Shown here: positions 21,367 to 29,986 of the stretch, piece after piece
Layout of the letters: each line of letters starts with the position of its first letter
Numbering within the stretch: the first letter of the stretch is position 1
NCBI RefSeq assembly: GCF_000971195.1
Contig: NZ_BBLZ01000004.1
Coordinates: 186,001-250,000, forward strand
Length of the DNA stretch: 64,000 nucleotides
Source: Demequina soli
Lineage (GTDB): Bacteria > Actinomycetota > Actinomycetes > Actinomycetales > Demequinaceae
Direction: 5' to 3'
Position numbers and translations under genes: made by a program
The notes under the pieces: generated by a model
What the model saw: only the letters and a program-made list of their open reading frames with translations
What the model was told of the DNA's origin: nothing
Databases searched by the model: none

Positions 21367-24300
21367 TCACGCGAGCCGCGCGACCACCGCGTCGGAGACC
21401 GGCCACGGCGTGCCGAAGCGGTGCGCCGTCACGGACACCGCCTGCTCGCGCAGGAACGGCAGCAGCTCCAGCTCGGGCGCCCCGGTGACGGGCGCGTCGT
21501 AGACCGCGAGGTCCGCGCGCTGGGCAGGAGCCGCGCCCACGGCACGCACGCGTGCCCCGTCGCCCGCGACGCGTGCGACCAGCTCGGCCTCGGTCTCGAC
21601 GCGCACCTCGACGCCGGCCGCGGTGGTGACGCGGCGGAACCAGTCGGTCACCTCGACGGCGCTGGAGATGCCGCCGGTGCCTCCGGCGCGCAGCCGTGCC
21701 GCCAGGGTACGCACGAGCGCCCACTTGTCGACGCCGTCCCACCGGATCTCGGTGGAGGCCGGCACGTGGCGCAGCACGTCGTGCTCCGCGGCGAGGCCGC
21801 TGCGGTCGACGGCGGCACCGAAGGTGTCCCGCCACGCGCGCGCATCGGCGGCGGCCGCGGCCCGCACCCAGGCGGGCGCGCCGTCGAGCAGCGCCGCGAG
21901 GTCCGTGGGCACGGTCGCATCGGCGTCCGCGGCCTCGGCACGCTCCCACCCGGTCAGCCCGGCGAGGTACGAGGGGCCGCCCGCCTTGGCGGTGGCGCCC
22001 ACGACCGAGCGCTTCCAGCCGCCGAACGGCTGGCGCTGGACGATCGCGCCGGTGATGCCGCGGTTGATGTAGAGGTTGCCGGCCTCGACCGTCGCGGCCC
22101 AGCGGTCGATCTCGTCGGCCTCGAGGGAGTGCAGCCCGGCGGTGAGGCCGTAGTCGACCCCGTTCTGGACCGCGATCGCGTCGTCGAGCGTCGCGGCCAT
22201 CATGACGCCCAGGACGGGACCGAAGCACTCGGTGAGATGGAACCACGAGCCGGGCGTGACGCCCAGGCGCACGCCGGGGGTCCAGGCGCGGCCCGCATCG
22301 TCCAGGCGGCGCGGCTCCACGAGCCACCTCTCCCCCGGCTCGAGCGTCGTGAGCGCGCGCAGCAGCTTGCCGGCAGCGGGCTCGATGACCGGGCCCATCT
22401 GCGTGGACGGGTCGTCCGCACGGCCCACGGCGATCGAGCGCACGGCGTCCTCGAGCTGCGCGGCGAAGCGACGCGACCGCGCGACCGAGCCGACCAGGAT
22501 GACGAGCGACGCCGCCGAGCACTTCTGGCCCGCGTGCCCGAACGCCGACTGCACCACGTCGCGCACCGCGAGGTCGAGGTCCGCGCTCGGGGTCACGACG
22601 ATCGCGTTCTTGCCCGACGTCTCCGCGACGAGGCGCACGCCGGGGCTGACGCGGTGGAACAGCTCCGCGGTCTCGTAGGCGCCCGTGAGGATCACCTGGT
22701 CGACGCGGGGGTCGCGCAGGAGCGCGTCGCCCAGCCCTGCCGCGATGCCCTCCTCCGAGATGTCGACGAGCCGCAGCACGTCGCGCGGCACGCCGGCCTC
22801 CCACAGGATCTCGGCGAGCAGCGCGCCGCAGCGGGCGGACTGCTCCGCGGGCTTGAGGACCACGGACGATGCGGCGGCGAGGGCCGCGAGCGTCGAGCCG
22901 GCCGGGATGGCGACCGGGAAGTTCCACGGCGGCGTGACGACCGTGACGTCGCGCGGGCGCGGCCGGGCGCCGTCGAGGCGGTGCAGGTCGAGCGCGCGCT
23001 CGGCGTAGTAGTGGGCGAAGTCGACGGCCTCGGAGACCTCGGGGTCGGCCTGGTCCAGCGTCTTGCCCGCCTCGGCCATCATCACGGCGACCAGGTCGCC
23101 GCGGCGGGCCTCGAGCGCACGCCCTGCGGCGTGCAGCACGGCGGCGCGGTCCTCCGGCGTCAGCGCCTGCCACGCCTGCGCACCGGCGTTGGCGGCGGTG
23201 AGCTCCCTGGCGACCGCCGCATCGTCCTCGACGCGCGCCGCGGCGAGCGTGGCGAGGCCGGCCTCCGTGACGGCCGCGGAGGCGTACAGGTTGCGCGCCC
23301 AGTCCCGGCTGGCGCCGAGCGACGGGTCGGTGTCGGGGGCGTTCTCGAAGGCGGCCCCGTGGAGCGGCACGCCCGCGCCGGCGCGGTACGAGGCGACGGG
23401 TGCCTCCTCGGACAGCGCGAGCGAGGCGCGGAAGCGTCCCTCCTCGCGCGCGAAGGTCGCCTCGTCGCCCAGGTCGAACAGCGCGGACATGAAGTTGGCG
23501 GGGCTGGCCACCTCCTCGAGGCGGCGCACCAGGTAGGCCAGCGCGACGTCGAACTCGGCGGGGTGGACCACCGGCGTGTACAGGCGCAGCGGGCCCGTGT
23601 CCTGGGCGACCGCGCGGGCGACGTGCTCGCCCATGCCGAGCAGCATCTCGAAGTCGAGGCCGTCCTCGACGCCGCGGTCGCGGGCGGTGAGCAGGGCGTG
23701 CGCGATGTCGAAGAGGTTGTGGCCCGCGACGCCCAGGCGCACGTGCGCGAGGCGCTCGGGGGTGAGCGCGAAGTCGAGGATGCGCTTGTAGTGCGCGTCG
23801 GACTCCTCCTTCGAACCCCACGTGGCGAGCGGCCAGCCGTGCAGCTCCGCGTCGACGCGCTCCATCGACAGGTTCGCGCCCTTGACCAGGCGGACCTTGA
23901 TCGGGGCGCCGCCCTTGGCGACGCGGCCGGCCGCCCACTCCTGGAGGTGGCGCATGGCGCCGAGCGAGTCGGGCAGGTAGGCCTGCAGCACGATGCCGGC
24001 GGTCAGGTGCTCGAGGCCCCGGCGCTCGAGCAGGCGCGTGAACACCGCGACCGTGAGGTCGAGGTCGCGGTACTCCTCCATGTCGAGGTTGACGAACGCG
24101 CCGTCCTTGCGCGCGGCGAGCTCGTACAGCGGCGCGAGCCGCTCGACCACGGCGTCGACGGCCTCGTCGAACGCCCACGGGTTGTGCGGCGCGACGGCCG
24201 CGGACACCTTGAGGGAGACGTAGTCGACGTCGGGGCGCTCGAGCAGCGCGAGGGTGCGCTCGAGGCGGCGGTCGGCCTCGGCGGAGCCGAGCACGGCCTC

Positions 24301-24750
24301 GCCGAGCAGGTTGAGGTTGAGGCGGCTGCCGCGCGCGCGGAGCCTGGAGAGGGCGCCACCCAGGCGCTCCTCGGTCGCGTCCACCACGAGGTGTCCCACC
24401 ATCGAGCGCACCACGCGGCGCGACGCCCCCACGACCAGCCCGGGCGCGACGTGCGACACCACGGCGCCGGCGCGCAGCGCGACCCGCTGGTACGCCGGCA
24501 GGAAGGCGTGGTCGCGCTGGACGATGCGGCGCAGGCTCGCGGCCGCGACGCCCGTGTCCTCGGGGCGCACCGTGCCGTCGACGAAGTCGGTGAGGAACGC
24601 CAGCCCCTCGGGTGCGCGCAGCATGCGCGCGAGCAGGCGGGCCGAGCCGTCGATGCGGGTGTCGGCGGCGCGCTCGAGCCAGGTGCGGACCAGGGCGACG
24701 GTGTCCTCGGCGGCGTGGATCCGCTCGGGGGCGTGGGGGGACGCGGTCAT
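21367..24750 (-). CDS. putA: Bifunctional proline dehydrogenase/delta-1-pyrroline-5-carboxylate dehydrogenase PutA
   Basis: This 1127-aa protein combines an N-terminal proline dehydrogenase barrel (DYVSLKVSAAVAPHN, FVNLDMEEYRDLDLT, APIKVRLVKGANL, VGVAGHNLFDIAHAL-like) with an aldehyde dehydrogenase domain: PPWNFPVAIPAG, ETSGKNAIVV with the general-base Glu, and the catalytic Cys in GQKCSA. It oxidises proline to glutamate using FAD and NAD. It has no DNA-binding ribbon-helix-helix at the N terminus, so it is not the autoregulating type. AAGGAGTCCC precedes the ATG. Divergent from a LysR regulator; terminated by the hairpin at 21329-21362. Confidence 0.95.
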   Translation of the reverse strand: MTASPHAPERIHAAEDTVALVRTWLERAADTRIDGSARLLARMLRAPEGLAFLTDFVDGTVRPEDTGVAAASLRRIVQRDHAFLPAYQRVALRAGAVVSHVAPGLVVGASRRVVRSMVGHLVVDATEERLGGALSRLRARGSRLNLNLLGEAVLGSAEADRRLERTLALLERPDVDYVSLKVSAAVAPHNPWAFDEAVDAVVERLAPLYELAARKDGAFVNLDMEEYRDLDLTVAVFTRLLERRGLEHLTAGIVLQAYLPDSLGAMRHLQEWAAGRVAKGGAPIKVRLVKGANLSMERVDAELHGWPLATWGSKEESDAHYKRILDFALTPERLAHVRLGVAGHNLFDIAHALLTARDRGVEDGLDFEMLLGMGEHVARAVAQDTGPLRLYTPVVHPAEFDVALAYLVRRLEEVASPANFMSALFDLGDEATFAREEGRFRASLALSEEAPVASYRAGAGVPLHGAAFENAPDTDPSLGASRDWARNLYASAAVTEAGLATLAAARVEDDAAVARELTAANAGAQAWQALTPEDRAAVLHAAGRALEARRGDLVAVMMAEAGKTLDQADPEVSEAVDFAHYYAERALDLHRLDGARPRPRDVTVVTPPWNFPVAIPAGSTLAALAAASSVVLKPAEQSARCGALLAEILWEAGVPRDVLRLVDISEEGIAAGLGDALLRDPRVDQVILTGAYETAELFHRVSPGVRLVAETSGKNAIVVTPSADLDLAVRDVVQSAFGHAGQKCSAASLVILVGSVARSRRFAAQLEDAVRSIAVGRADDPSTQMGPVIEPAAGKLLRALTTLEPGERWLVEPRRLDDAGRAWTPGVRLGVTPGSWFHLTECFGPVLGVMMAATLDDAIAVQNGVDYGLTAGLHSLEADEIDRWAATVEAGNLYINRGITGAIVQRQPFGGWKRSVVGATAKAGGPSYLAGLTGWERAEAADADATVPTDLAALLDGAPAWVRAAAAADARAWRDTFGAAVDRSGLAAEHDVLRHVPASTEIRWDGVDKWALVRTLAARLRAGGTGGISSAVEVTDWFRRVTTAAGVEVRVETEAELVARVAGDGARVRAVGAAPAQRADLAVYDAPVTGAPELELLPFLREQAVSVTAHRFGTPWPVSDAVVARLA

Positions 24751-24813
24751 GGGACTCCTTTACGTGACGGGACAGTGTGGACTCCCCCGACCCCACAGCA
24801 CCATCGCGGCAGA

Positions 24814-24831
24814 CTTACGCATATCCGTAAG
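24814..24831. promoter_or_regulatory. LysR-type operator CTTACG-N6-CGTAAG
   Basis: A perfect 6-bp-arm inverted repeat (CTTACG-CATATC-CGTAAG) lies between putA and the LysR gene, just upstream of TATGCT (24839-24844). A half-site (GCTTATG) follows. Arrangement fits an activator/autorepressor site for the divergent pair. Confidence 0.7.
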
Positions 24832-24850
24832 CGCCGCTTATGCTTTTCGC

Positions 24851-25747
24851 ATGCTCGACCTGACCCGCCTCGTGGCCCTGCGCGAGCTCGCGCTGAGGGG
24901 CACCATCGCCGCCGCGGCCGACGCCCTCGGCTACACCGCGTCGGCGGTGTCGCAGCAGCTCGCGGCCCTGGAACGGGAGGCCGGCGTACCTCTCACCATC
25001 CGCGCCGGCCGCGGCGTGGTGCTCACCCCGGCCGGCGAGCGCCTCGTGGCGCGCACGCACGAGATGCTCGACACGATGGAGGTCGCGGAGGCCGAGCTGC
25101 GCGCCGAGGCCGGCGGGCTGTCGGGCACGGTGCGGCTCGCGGTGTTCCAGTCGGCCGCGCTCACGCTCGTCACCGGCGCGCTGATCGATCTGCGGGACTC
25201 GCACCCGGGGATCCGCGTGGTGGTGACGCAGACCGAGCCCGAGGAGGCGTTCGCGGATACCTGGGCTCGCGAGTACGACCTCGTGGTCGCCGAGGAGTAC
25301 CCCCACCACTCGGCGCCCCACTACCCCGGCGTCATCCGCCGCCCGCTCGTGCGCGACGCGCTGCTGCTCGCCGTCGGCGGCGAGTGGGCCGGCGCCGCCT
25401 CCGTGGCGGAGCTGGCCGACGCGGCCTGGGTGATGGAGCCGCCGGGCACCGCGACCCGCCACTTCGCCGAGCAGACCTGCCGGGTCGCCGGGTTCGAGCC
25501 CGACGTGCGCTTCGCGTCCTCCGACCTGCAGGCGCACGTCCAGCTGGTCGAGCGCGGGCTCGCCGTGGCGATCCTGCCGGGCCTCATGGTCGAGCACGCC
25601 GGCATCGGCGCGCGCGTGATCCCCCTCGAGGGCGGCCCGCGGCGCACGGTGTTCACGGCGATGCGCGCCTCGTCCCGCCTCGACCCTGCGGTGCAGGCGG
25701 TGCGCACCGCGCTCGAGGAGCAGGCGGGCCCGTCGGCGGGCTCCTGA
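24851..25747 (+). CDS. LysR-family regulator, likely of putA
   Basis: This 298-aa LysR protein has the N-terminal helix-turn-helix (LVALRELALRGTIAAAADALGYTASAVSQQLAALEREAG) and the two-lobed periplasmic-binding-protein-like effector domain (from VRLAVFQSAALTLVTGAL). It is transcribed divergently from putA with a LysR-type palindrome between them, which argues for control of proline use. The ligand is not visible. The ATG is six bases after TATGCT, a leaderless start. Ends seven bp before the convergent EI24 gene. Confidence 0.88.
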   Translation: MLDLTRLVALRELALRGTIAAAADALGYTASAVSQQLAALEREAGVPLTIRAGRGVVLTPAGERLVARTHEMLDTMEVAEAELRAEAGGLSGTVRLAVFQSAALTLVTGALIDLRDSHPGIRVVVTQTEPEEAFADTWAREYDLVVAEEYPHHSAPHYPGVIRRPLVRDALLLAVGGEWAGAASVAELADAAWVMEPPGTATRHFAEQTCRVAGFEPDVRFASSDLQAHVQLVERGLAVAILPGLMVEHAGIGARVIPLEGGPRRTVFTAMRASSRLDPAVQAVRTALEEQAGPSAGS

Positions 25748-25753
25748 ACCTCG

Positions 25754-26530
25754 TCAGCCGCGAGCGGTGACCTGCCGCGCGAGCAGCGTCGCCCCCACCA
25801 CCGCGGCGGGCATCGCGAGCAGCGCCCCGAGCGGCAGCAGGAACACCAGGAAGACGGCCGCGCCGAACGCGACCGTGCGCGCCCGATACGGCCGCAGCGC
25901 CGCGACGCGGTCGCGGCGCGACACGATCCCCCGGCGGGCCATCGGGTAGGCGGTCAGCTCGATCGCCAGCAGCCGGCCGCCCACGAGCGCCCCCACCGCG
26001 AAGGCCGCACCCGATCCCACCACGGGCACGAGCCCGACGAGCAGCAGCAGGAGGGAGACGCCGACCGAGATCGCGAGCGTCACCACGCCCTCCCCCAGCC
26101 CGCGCGCGAGCCCGCGCGCCCACGGCTCCTCCGCGGCCGGCGCGTCGAGCCCGCCCAGCGACGCGTCGACGCGACGCGAGATCGCCTCGAAGAACGGCTG
26201 GCCCACAGCGAGCGTGAGCGTCGCGAACAGCGCGACCGCCACCAGGGACGATGCGGCGAGCACCGCGATCGAGGCGGTCACCGCGACGAGCGCGGCCCAG
26301 GTCCCGTCGCCGGCGCCCAGGCCCGCCGCGATGTCCCGCCCGACCCGGCCGAGGTAGACCGCGAGCACGCCGAGCCCGACGCCGAGGACCGCGGCGACGA
26401 TCGCGCCGGGCACGAGCCCCAGCGCCATGAGCCGCGGCGCGCGCGCCCATCCGCGCAGCCCGTCGACGGCGGTGCGGACGCCCGCGGCCGCCTCGGGCAC
26501 GAGGCGGGTGGCGGCTCGCGTGGGAGGCAT
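25754..26530 (-). CDS. EI24 domain-containing membrane protein (CysZ-like fold)
   Basis: This 258-aa protein has four or five membrane helices, with the EI24-typical segment FATLTLAVGQPFFEAISRRVDASLGG, an amphipathic middle and the C-terminal pair MARRGIVSRRDRVAALRPYR, then VAFGAAVFLVFLLPLGALLAMP. The EI24 family includes sulfate channel CysZ and metazoan EI24; the substrate of actinobacterial members is unknown. TAGCAT (26538-26543, minus strand) is 7 bases from the ATG. One GGGACGATGC word is at 26245 within the coding sequence, where it reads AASSLV. Confidence 0.82.
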   Translation of the reverse strand: MPPTRAATRLVPEAAAGVRTAVDGLRGWARAPRLMALGLVPGAIVAAVLGVGLGVLAVYLGRVGRDIAAGLGAGDGTWAALVAVTASIAVLAASSLVAVALFATLTLAVGQPFFEAISRRVDASLGGLDAPAAEEPWARGLARGLGEGVVTLAISVGVSLLLLLVGLVPVVGSGAAFAVGALVGGRLLAIELTAYPMARRGIVSRRDRVAALRPYRARTVAFGAAVFLVFLLPLGALLAMPAAVVGATLLARQVTARG

Positions 26531-26596
26531 GGCCGCGATGCTAACGGGCCCGCGGCGGCGGGGCTACAGTGACGCGCAGCCGTCCCGAGGAGAGAC

Positions 26597-28009
26597 ATGC
26601 ACGACCTGGTGCTCCGCGCCGCGCGCCTACGCGGCCACGACCGTCCCGTCGACATCGCCATCGATGCGGGGCGCGTCTCGGCCCTCGGCGCCGAGGTCGC
26701 GCGCGGACGCGACGAGCGGGACCTCGCGGGGCGTCTCGTGGTGCCGGGACTGTGGGACGCGCACGTGCACTTCTCCCAGTGGGCGCGCACGCGCGGCCGC
26801 CTGGACGTGTCCGGCGTGGGCTCCGTGGCCGAGGCGTGCGCGCGGGTGCGCGCGGTGGCGGCCGACGGCATGATGGTCGGCTTCGGGTTCCGCTGGGCGA
26901 CGTGGACGGAGGCGCCGACGGCCGAGGCGCTCGACGCGGCCCGCCCGGCGCCCACGGTCCTGCTCTCGGGCGACCTCCACACCGCGTGGGTCAACACCGC
27001 CGCGGCCCTCGAGCTCGGCTGCGCGCCGGGGCTGCTGCGCGAGGACGCCGCGTTCGCGGTCGAGCGCGCGCTCGACCGCAGCCCCGCGACCCGGACTGAG
27101 CTCGCGGAGGCGGTGCGCGCCGCGTCGTCCCGCGGGGTGGTCGGGATCCTCGACCTCGACTTCGCCGACAACGTCGCGAGCTGGGCCACCCGCATCGCGG
27201 ACGGCGTCGACGGGCTGCGCGTCGACGCGGGCTTCTACCCCGACCTCCTGGACGCTCGCGTCGCGGCGGGCGCGCGCACGGGCCTCGCGGTCGACGGCAC
27301 GCACGGACTGCTGCGCCACGGACCGCTCAAGGTCATCACCGACGGCTCGCTCAACACCCGCACCGCGCACTGCGTGGATCCGTACCCCGACGGCGGCACC
27401 GGGATGCAGAGCGTGGCGCCAGCGGACCTCGCCGCGCTCATGGGCGCCGCGCACGGCGCCGGCATCGCGTGCGCGATCCACGCGATCGGCGACGCCGCCA
27501 CCGCGATCGCGCTCGACGCGTTCGCGGCGACCGGTGCCGACGGCTCGATCGAGCACGCCCAGCTGGTCTCCGACGTGGATATCCCGCGCTTCGCCGCGCT
27601 CGGCGTCACCGCGAGCGTGCAGCCCGAGCACGCGCTCGACGATCGCGACGTCGCCGACGCGCTGTGGGCCGGTCGCACCGGACGGGCCTTCCCGCTGCGC
27701 GCGCTGCTCGACGCGGGCGCGCGCGTGGCGCTCGGCTCCGACGCGCCGGTCGCGCCGCTCGACCCGTGGATCGCGATGTCCGCGGCCGTCCACCGCACCC
27801 GCGGCGGCCGCGCGCCGTGGCATGCCGAGCAGTCCGTGACCTTCGACGAGGCCCTGGCCGCGAGCACGCGCCCCGGGATCGCGGTGGGCGCGCCCGCGGA
27901 CCTCGTCGCCGTCGACACGGACCCCTGGACGGCGGGCACGGACGCGCTGCGCGCGACCCCGGTCGCCCTCACGCTCGTGGGCGGCCGGGTCACGCACGCC
28001 GCGTCCTAG
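26597..28009 (+). CDS. Amidohydrolase family protein (YtcJ-like)
   Basis: This 470-aa metal-dependent hydrolase has the N-terminal metal motif DAHVHF (residues about 55-60), the middle region VITDGSLNTRTAHC, the AIHAIGDAATAIAL motif and SDAPVAPLDPWIAMSAAVHR near the end. This is the amidohydrolase-3 (YtcJ) arrangement. In YtcJ-like enzymes the metal ligands include the HxH pair, a carboxylated Lys or Glu, two His and one Asp. The substrate is unknown; N-acyl amides are typical. A CGAGGAGAG ribosome binding site precedes the ATG. Convergent with the OsmC gene, overlapping by 4 bp. Confidence 0.85.
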   Translation: MHDLVLRAARLRGHDRPVDIAIDAGRVSALGAEVARGRDERDLAGRLVVPGLWDAHVHFSQWARTRGRLDVSGVGSVAEACARVRAVAADGMMVGFGFRWATWTEAPTAEALDAARPAPTVLLSGDLHTAWVNTAAALELGCAPGLLREDAAFAVERALDRSPATRTELAEAVRAASSRGVVGILDLDFADNVASWATRIADGVDGLRVDAGFYPDLLDARVAAGARTGLAVDGTHGLLRHGPLKVITDGSLNTRTAHCVDPYPDGGTGMQSVAPADLAALMGAAHGAGIACAIHAIGDAATAIALDAFAATGADGSIEHAQLVSDVDIPRFAALGVTASVQPEHALDDRDVADALWAGRTGRAFPLRALLDAGARVALGSDAPVAPLDPWIAMSAAVHRTRGGRAPWHAEQSVTFDEALAASTRPGIAVGAPADLVAVDTDPWTAGTDALRATPVALTLVGGRVTHAAS

Positions 28010-28443
28010 CCGATCGACTCCACGAGCGTCGCGCTCTCGAGCGAGATGTCGACGCCCGCGAGGGCCTTGGAGATCGGGCAGTTCTCCTTCGCGTCCTCCG
28101 CGAAGCGCGTGAACTCGAGCTGATCGATCCCCGACACCTTGGCGTGCACCGTGAGCATGCTCGACCTCACACCCACGCCCGCCTCGAACTTCACCTCGGC
28201 GTCGACCTTCACCCAGTGCGGCGGGGTGCCGTTCTGCTCGAGGGCGAAGGACAGCGCCATCGAGTAGCAGGACGCGTGCGCCGCGGCGAGGAGCTCCTCG
28301 GGGGTGGTCGCGCCGTCGCGCCCCTCGGAGCGCGCCTTCCAGTCGACCTCGAACTCGCCGTTGCCCGACGCGAGCGTGGACCTGCCCTCACCGTTGCTGA
28401 GCCCGCCGTACCACTTCGTCGTCGCCTTGCTCGAGACCTCCAT
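28006..28443 (-). CDS. OsmC-family peroxiredoxin-like protein
   Basis: This 145-aa protein contains both catalytic cysteines of OsmC/Ohr in the usual setting: AAAHASCYSMALSFAL (about residue 57) and ENCPISKAL (about residue 121). The N-terminal KATTKWYGGLSNGEGRSTL is typical of OsmC rather than Ohr. It reduces organic hydroperoxides in the cytoplasm using a dithiol partner. AGGAGGACCC precedes the ATG. The gene is isolated; the TetR/SCP2/aminotransferase operon starts on the other side in the opposite direction. Confidence 0.92.
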   Translation of the reverse strand: MEVSSKATTKWYGGLSNGEGRSTLASGNGEFEVDWKARSEGRDGATTPEELLAAAHASCYSMALSFALEQNGTPPHWVKVDAEVKFEAGVGVRSSMLTVHAKVSGIDQLEFTRFAEDAKENCPISKALAGVDISLESATLVESIG

Positions 28444-28567
28444 CGGGTCCTCCTTCGCCTCGTCGTGCCGCGGGCGGCGGTCGCCGCCCGTCCCCACGTT
28501 ACGTCCCTGTAAAACCTCGGCGCATGCCCTTGCGGGAGACGCGCCCCCGGTGGGAGCGTCCCTCCAG

Positions 28568-28583
28568 TTGGACGAACGTCCAA
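28568..28583. promoter_or_regulatory. TetR operator of the 28.6-32.4 kb operon
   Basis: TTGGACG-AA-CGTCCAA, a perfect 7-bp-arm palindrome, ends 14 bases before the TetR start codon and overlaps the leader. It fits autorepression of the TetR/SCP2/aminotransferase/MFS operon. Confidence 0.75.
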
Positions 28584-28597
28584 GTGAGGAGGCGCCG

Positions 28598-29212
28598 ATG
28601 AGCCGCATGCCCGTCGACGAACGGCGTGCCGCCCTCGTCGCCGCGACGCTCGCGGTGGTCGAGCGCGACGGCATCGCGGGCGCCTCGGCGCGGGCGATCG
28701 TGAACGAGGCGGGCATGCCCCTCGGGGCGCTGCACTACGCGTTCACGTCGCTCGACGCGCTCATGGACGCGGCCGCCGACGCGGTCACCGATCAGGAGCG
28801 CATCGCCGCGGAGCCGCCGCCGGGCGCCGCCGCCGGCTCCCTCGCGGACGTGCTGCGGGAGGGCCTCGCGGCGTACGTCGACCTGCTCGCGGCGCACCCG
28901 GCCCGCGAGCTCGCGTTCCTCGAGCTCATGCTCCGCGCCGCCCGCGCGCGCCTCGACCTGCCCGCCGGCCCCGGGCGCCACGCGCGCTCCTACGCGGTCA
29001 TGGCGGAGCTGCTCGAGGCCGCGGCCGCCGCCACCGGCACGCGGTGGGCGTCCCCGACCGACGCGCTCGCGCGCCACGCCGTCGCGACCCTCGACGGCAT
29101 CACCACCACGTGGCTCGCGGACCACGACACGCCCGCGGCCCACGCGACCTCCCGGTTCCTCGCCGCGGCGCTCGCCCACCACGCCGTCCCGCCCGCCGAC
29201 CAGGAGGCCTGA
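28598..29212 (+). CDS. TetR-family regulator
   Basis: This 204-aa protein starts with the TetR DNA-binding domain (DERRAALVAATLAVVERDGIAGASARAIVNEAGMPLGALHYAFTSLDALMDAAADAV) and a helical ligand-binding C-terminal domain rich in Ala. It is the first gene of a four-gene unit; its stop overlaps the next start (TGATG). The palindrome at 28568-28583 is its likely operator. GAGGAGGCG precedes the ATG. By position it controls the SCP2-like, aminotransferase and transporter genes. Confidence 0.9.
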   Translation: MSRMPVDERRAALVAATLAVVERDGIAGASARAIVNEAGMPLGALHYAFTSLDALMDAAADAVTDQERIAAEPPPGAAAGSLADVLREGLAAYVDLLAAHPARELAFLELMLRAARARLDLPAGPGRHARSYAVMAELLEAAAAATGTRWASPTDALARHAVATLDGITTTWLADHDTPAAHATSRFLAAALAHHAVPPADQEA

Positions 29213-29985
29213 TGCTCACCGACACCGATCCACGCGTCCTCGCCCACATCAACCTGTTCGCGGTGCTGGGCGCGCTGCCCGAGCTCGCGCGCCTCGCCCC
29301 CGAGGCGCGCCCGATCCTCGCCCGCGTCGACCGCCCCACCGTGGTGCGCCTGCGGGTGCGCGGCCTGCCCGAGCGGTCGCTGCGCTTCACGGCGGACGGC
29401 ATCACCGAGGAGGACGGCGACGGCCGCGACGTCACGCTCGTGCTGCGATCCGCGGCGCATCTCAACGCGATGATCGACGGCACCGCGCAGCCCCTCCCTC
29501 TCACCGGCCCGGGAGGCCTGCGGTTCCTCACCCGGGTGTTCGCGCCGCTGGCCGAGCTGCTCGGGCGCTACCTCCGCCCGAGCGACGAGGACCTCGCGGA
29601 TCCCGACCGGCGCGACGCGTGCGCCGTCCTCACCCTGCACGTCGCCGTCGCCGCGATCGCGCAGGTCGCCAACACCGACCGCTCGGGCCGCTACTCGGCC
29701 CGCCTCATCCCCGACGGGCAGATCGGCGTCGAGGTGGGCGACACCATCGATCTGCGCCTCCACGCGCGCGACCACGCGCTCACGTTCGACCGGACCCCCG
29801 CATCGTCCCCCGCGCGGGCGGCGCTGACCTTCCGGGACCTCGACGTGGCGGGCGACGTGCTCGCCGGGCGCGCCAGCGCGCTCGCCTGCCTGTGCGACGG
29901 CCGCATGGCCATGCGCGGGTTCATCCCCATGATCGACAACGTGAGCCGGATCCTCGACCGCGTGGGCCACTACCTCGGAGACTGA
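29212..29985 (+). CDS. SCP2 sterol-binding-like domain protein
   Basis: This 257-aa protein has no enzyme motif, but its C-terminal third (TFRDLDVAGDVLAGRASALACLCDGRMAMRGFIPMIDNVSRILDRVG) follows the SCP-2 pattern, in which a beta sheet plus helices forms a hydrophobic pocket. The first half is unassigned (LFAVLGALPELARLAPEARP). It overlaps the TetR stop and is followed one bp later by the aminotransferase gene, so the three are coupled. A role in presenting a hydrophobic substrate is inferred. Some related proteins sit next to acyltransferase or amine-modifying genes. Confidence 0.6.
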   Translation: MLTDTDPRVLAHINLFAVLGALPELARLAPEARPILARVDRPTVVRLRVRGLPERSLRFTADGITEEDGDGRDVTLVLRSAAHLNAMIDGTAQPLPLTGPGGLRFLTRVFAPLAELLGRYLRPSDEDLADPDRRDACAVLTLHVAVAAIAQVANTDRSGRYSARLIPDGQIGVEVGDTIDLRLHARDHALTFDRTPASSPARAALTFRDLDVAGDVLAGRASALACLCDGRMAMRGFIPMIDNVSRILDRVGHYLGD

Positions 29986-29986
29986 C

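Noticed and set aside
21421..25770. A 1449-codon plus-strand frame opposite putA
   Set aside because: Antisense shadow of putA that also runs into the LysR gene in a different frame; low-complexity composition and no motifs.
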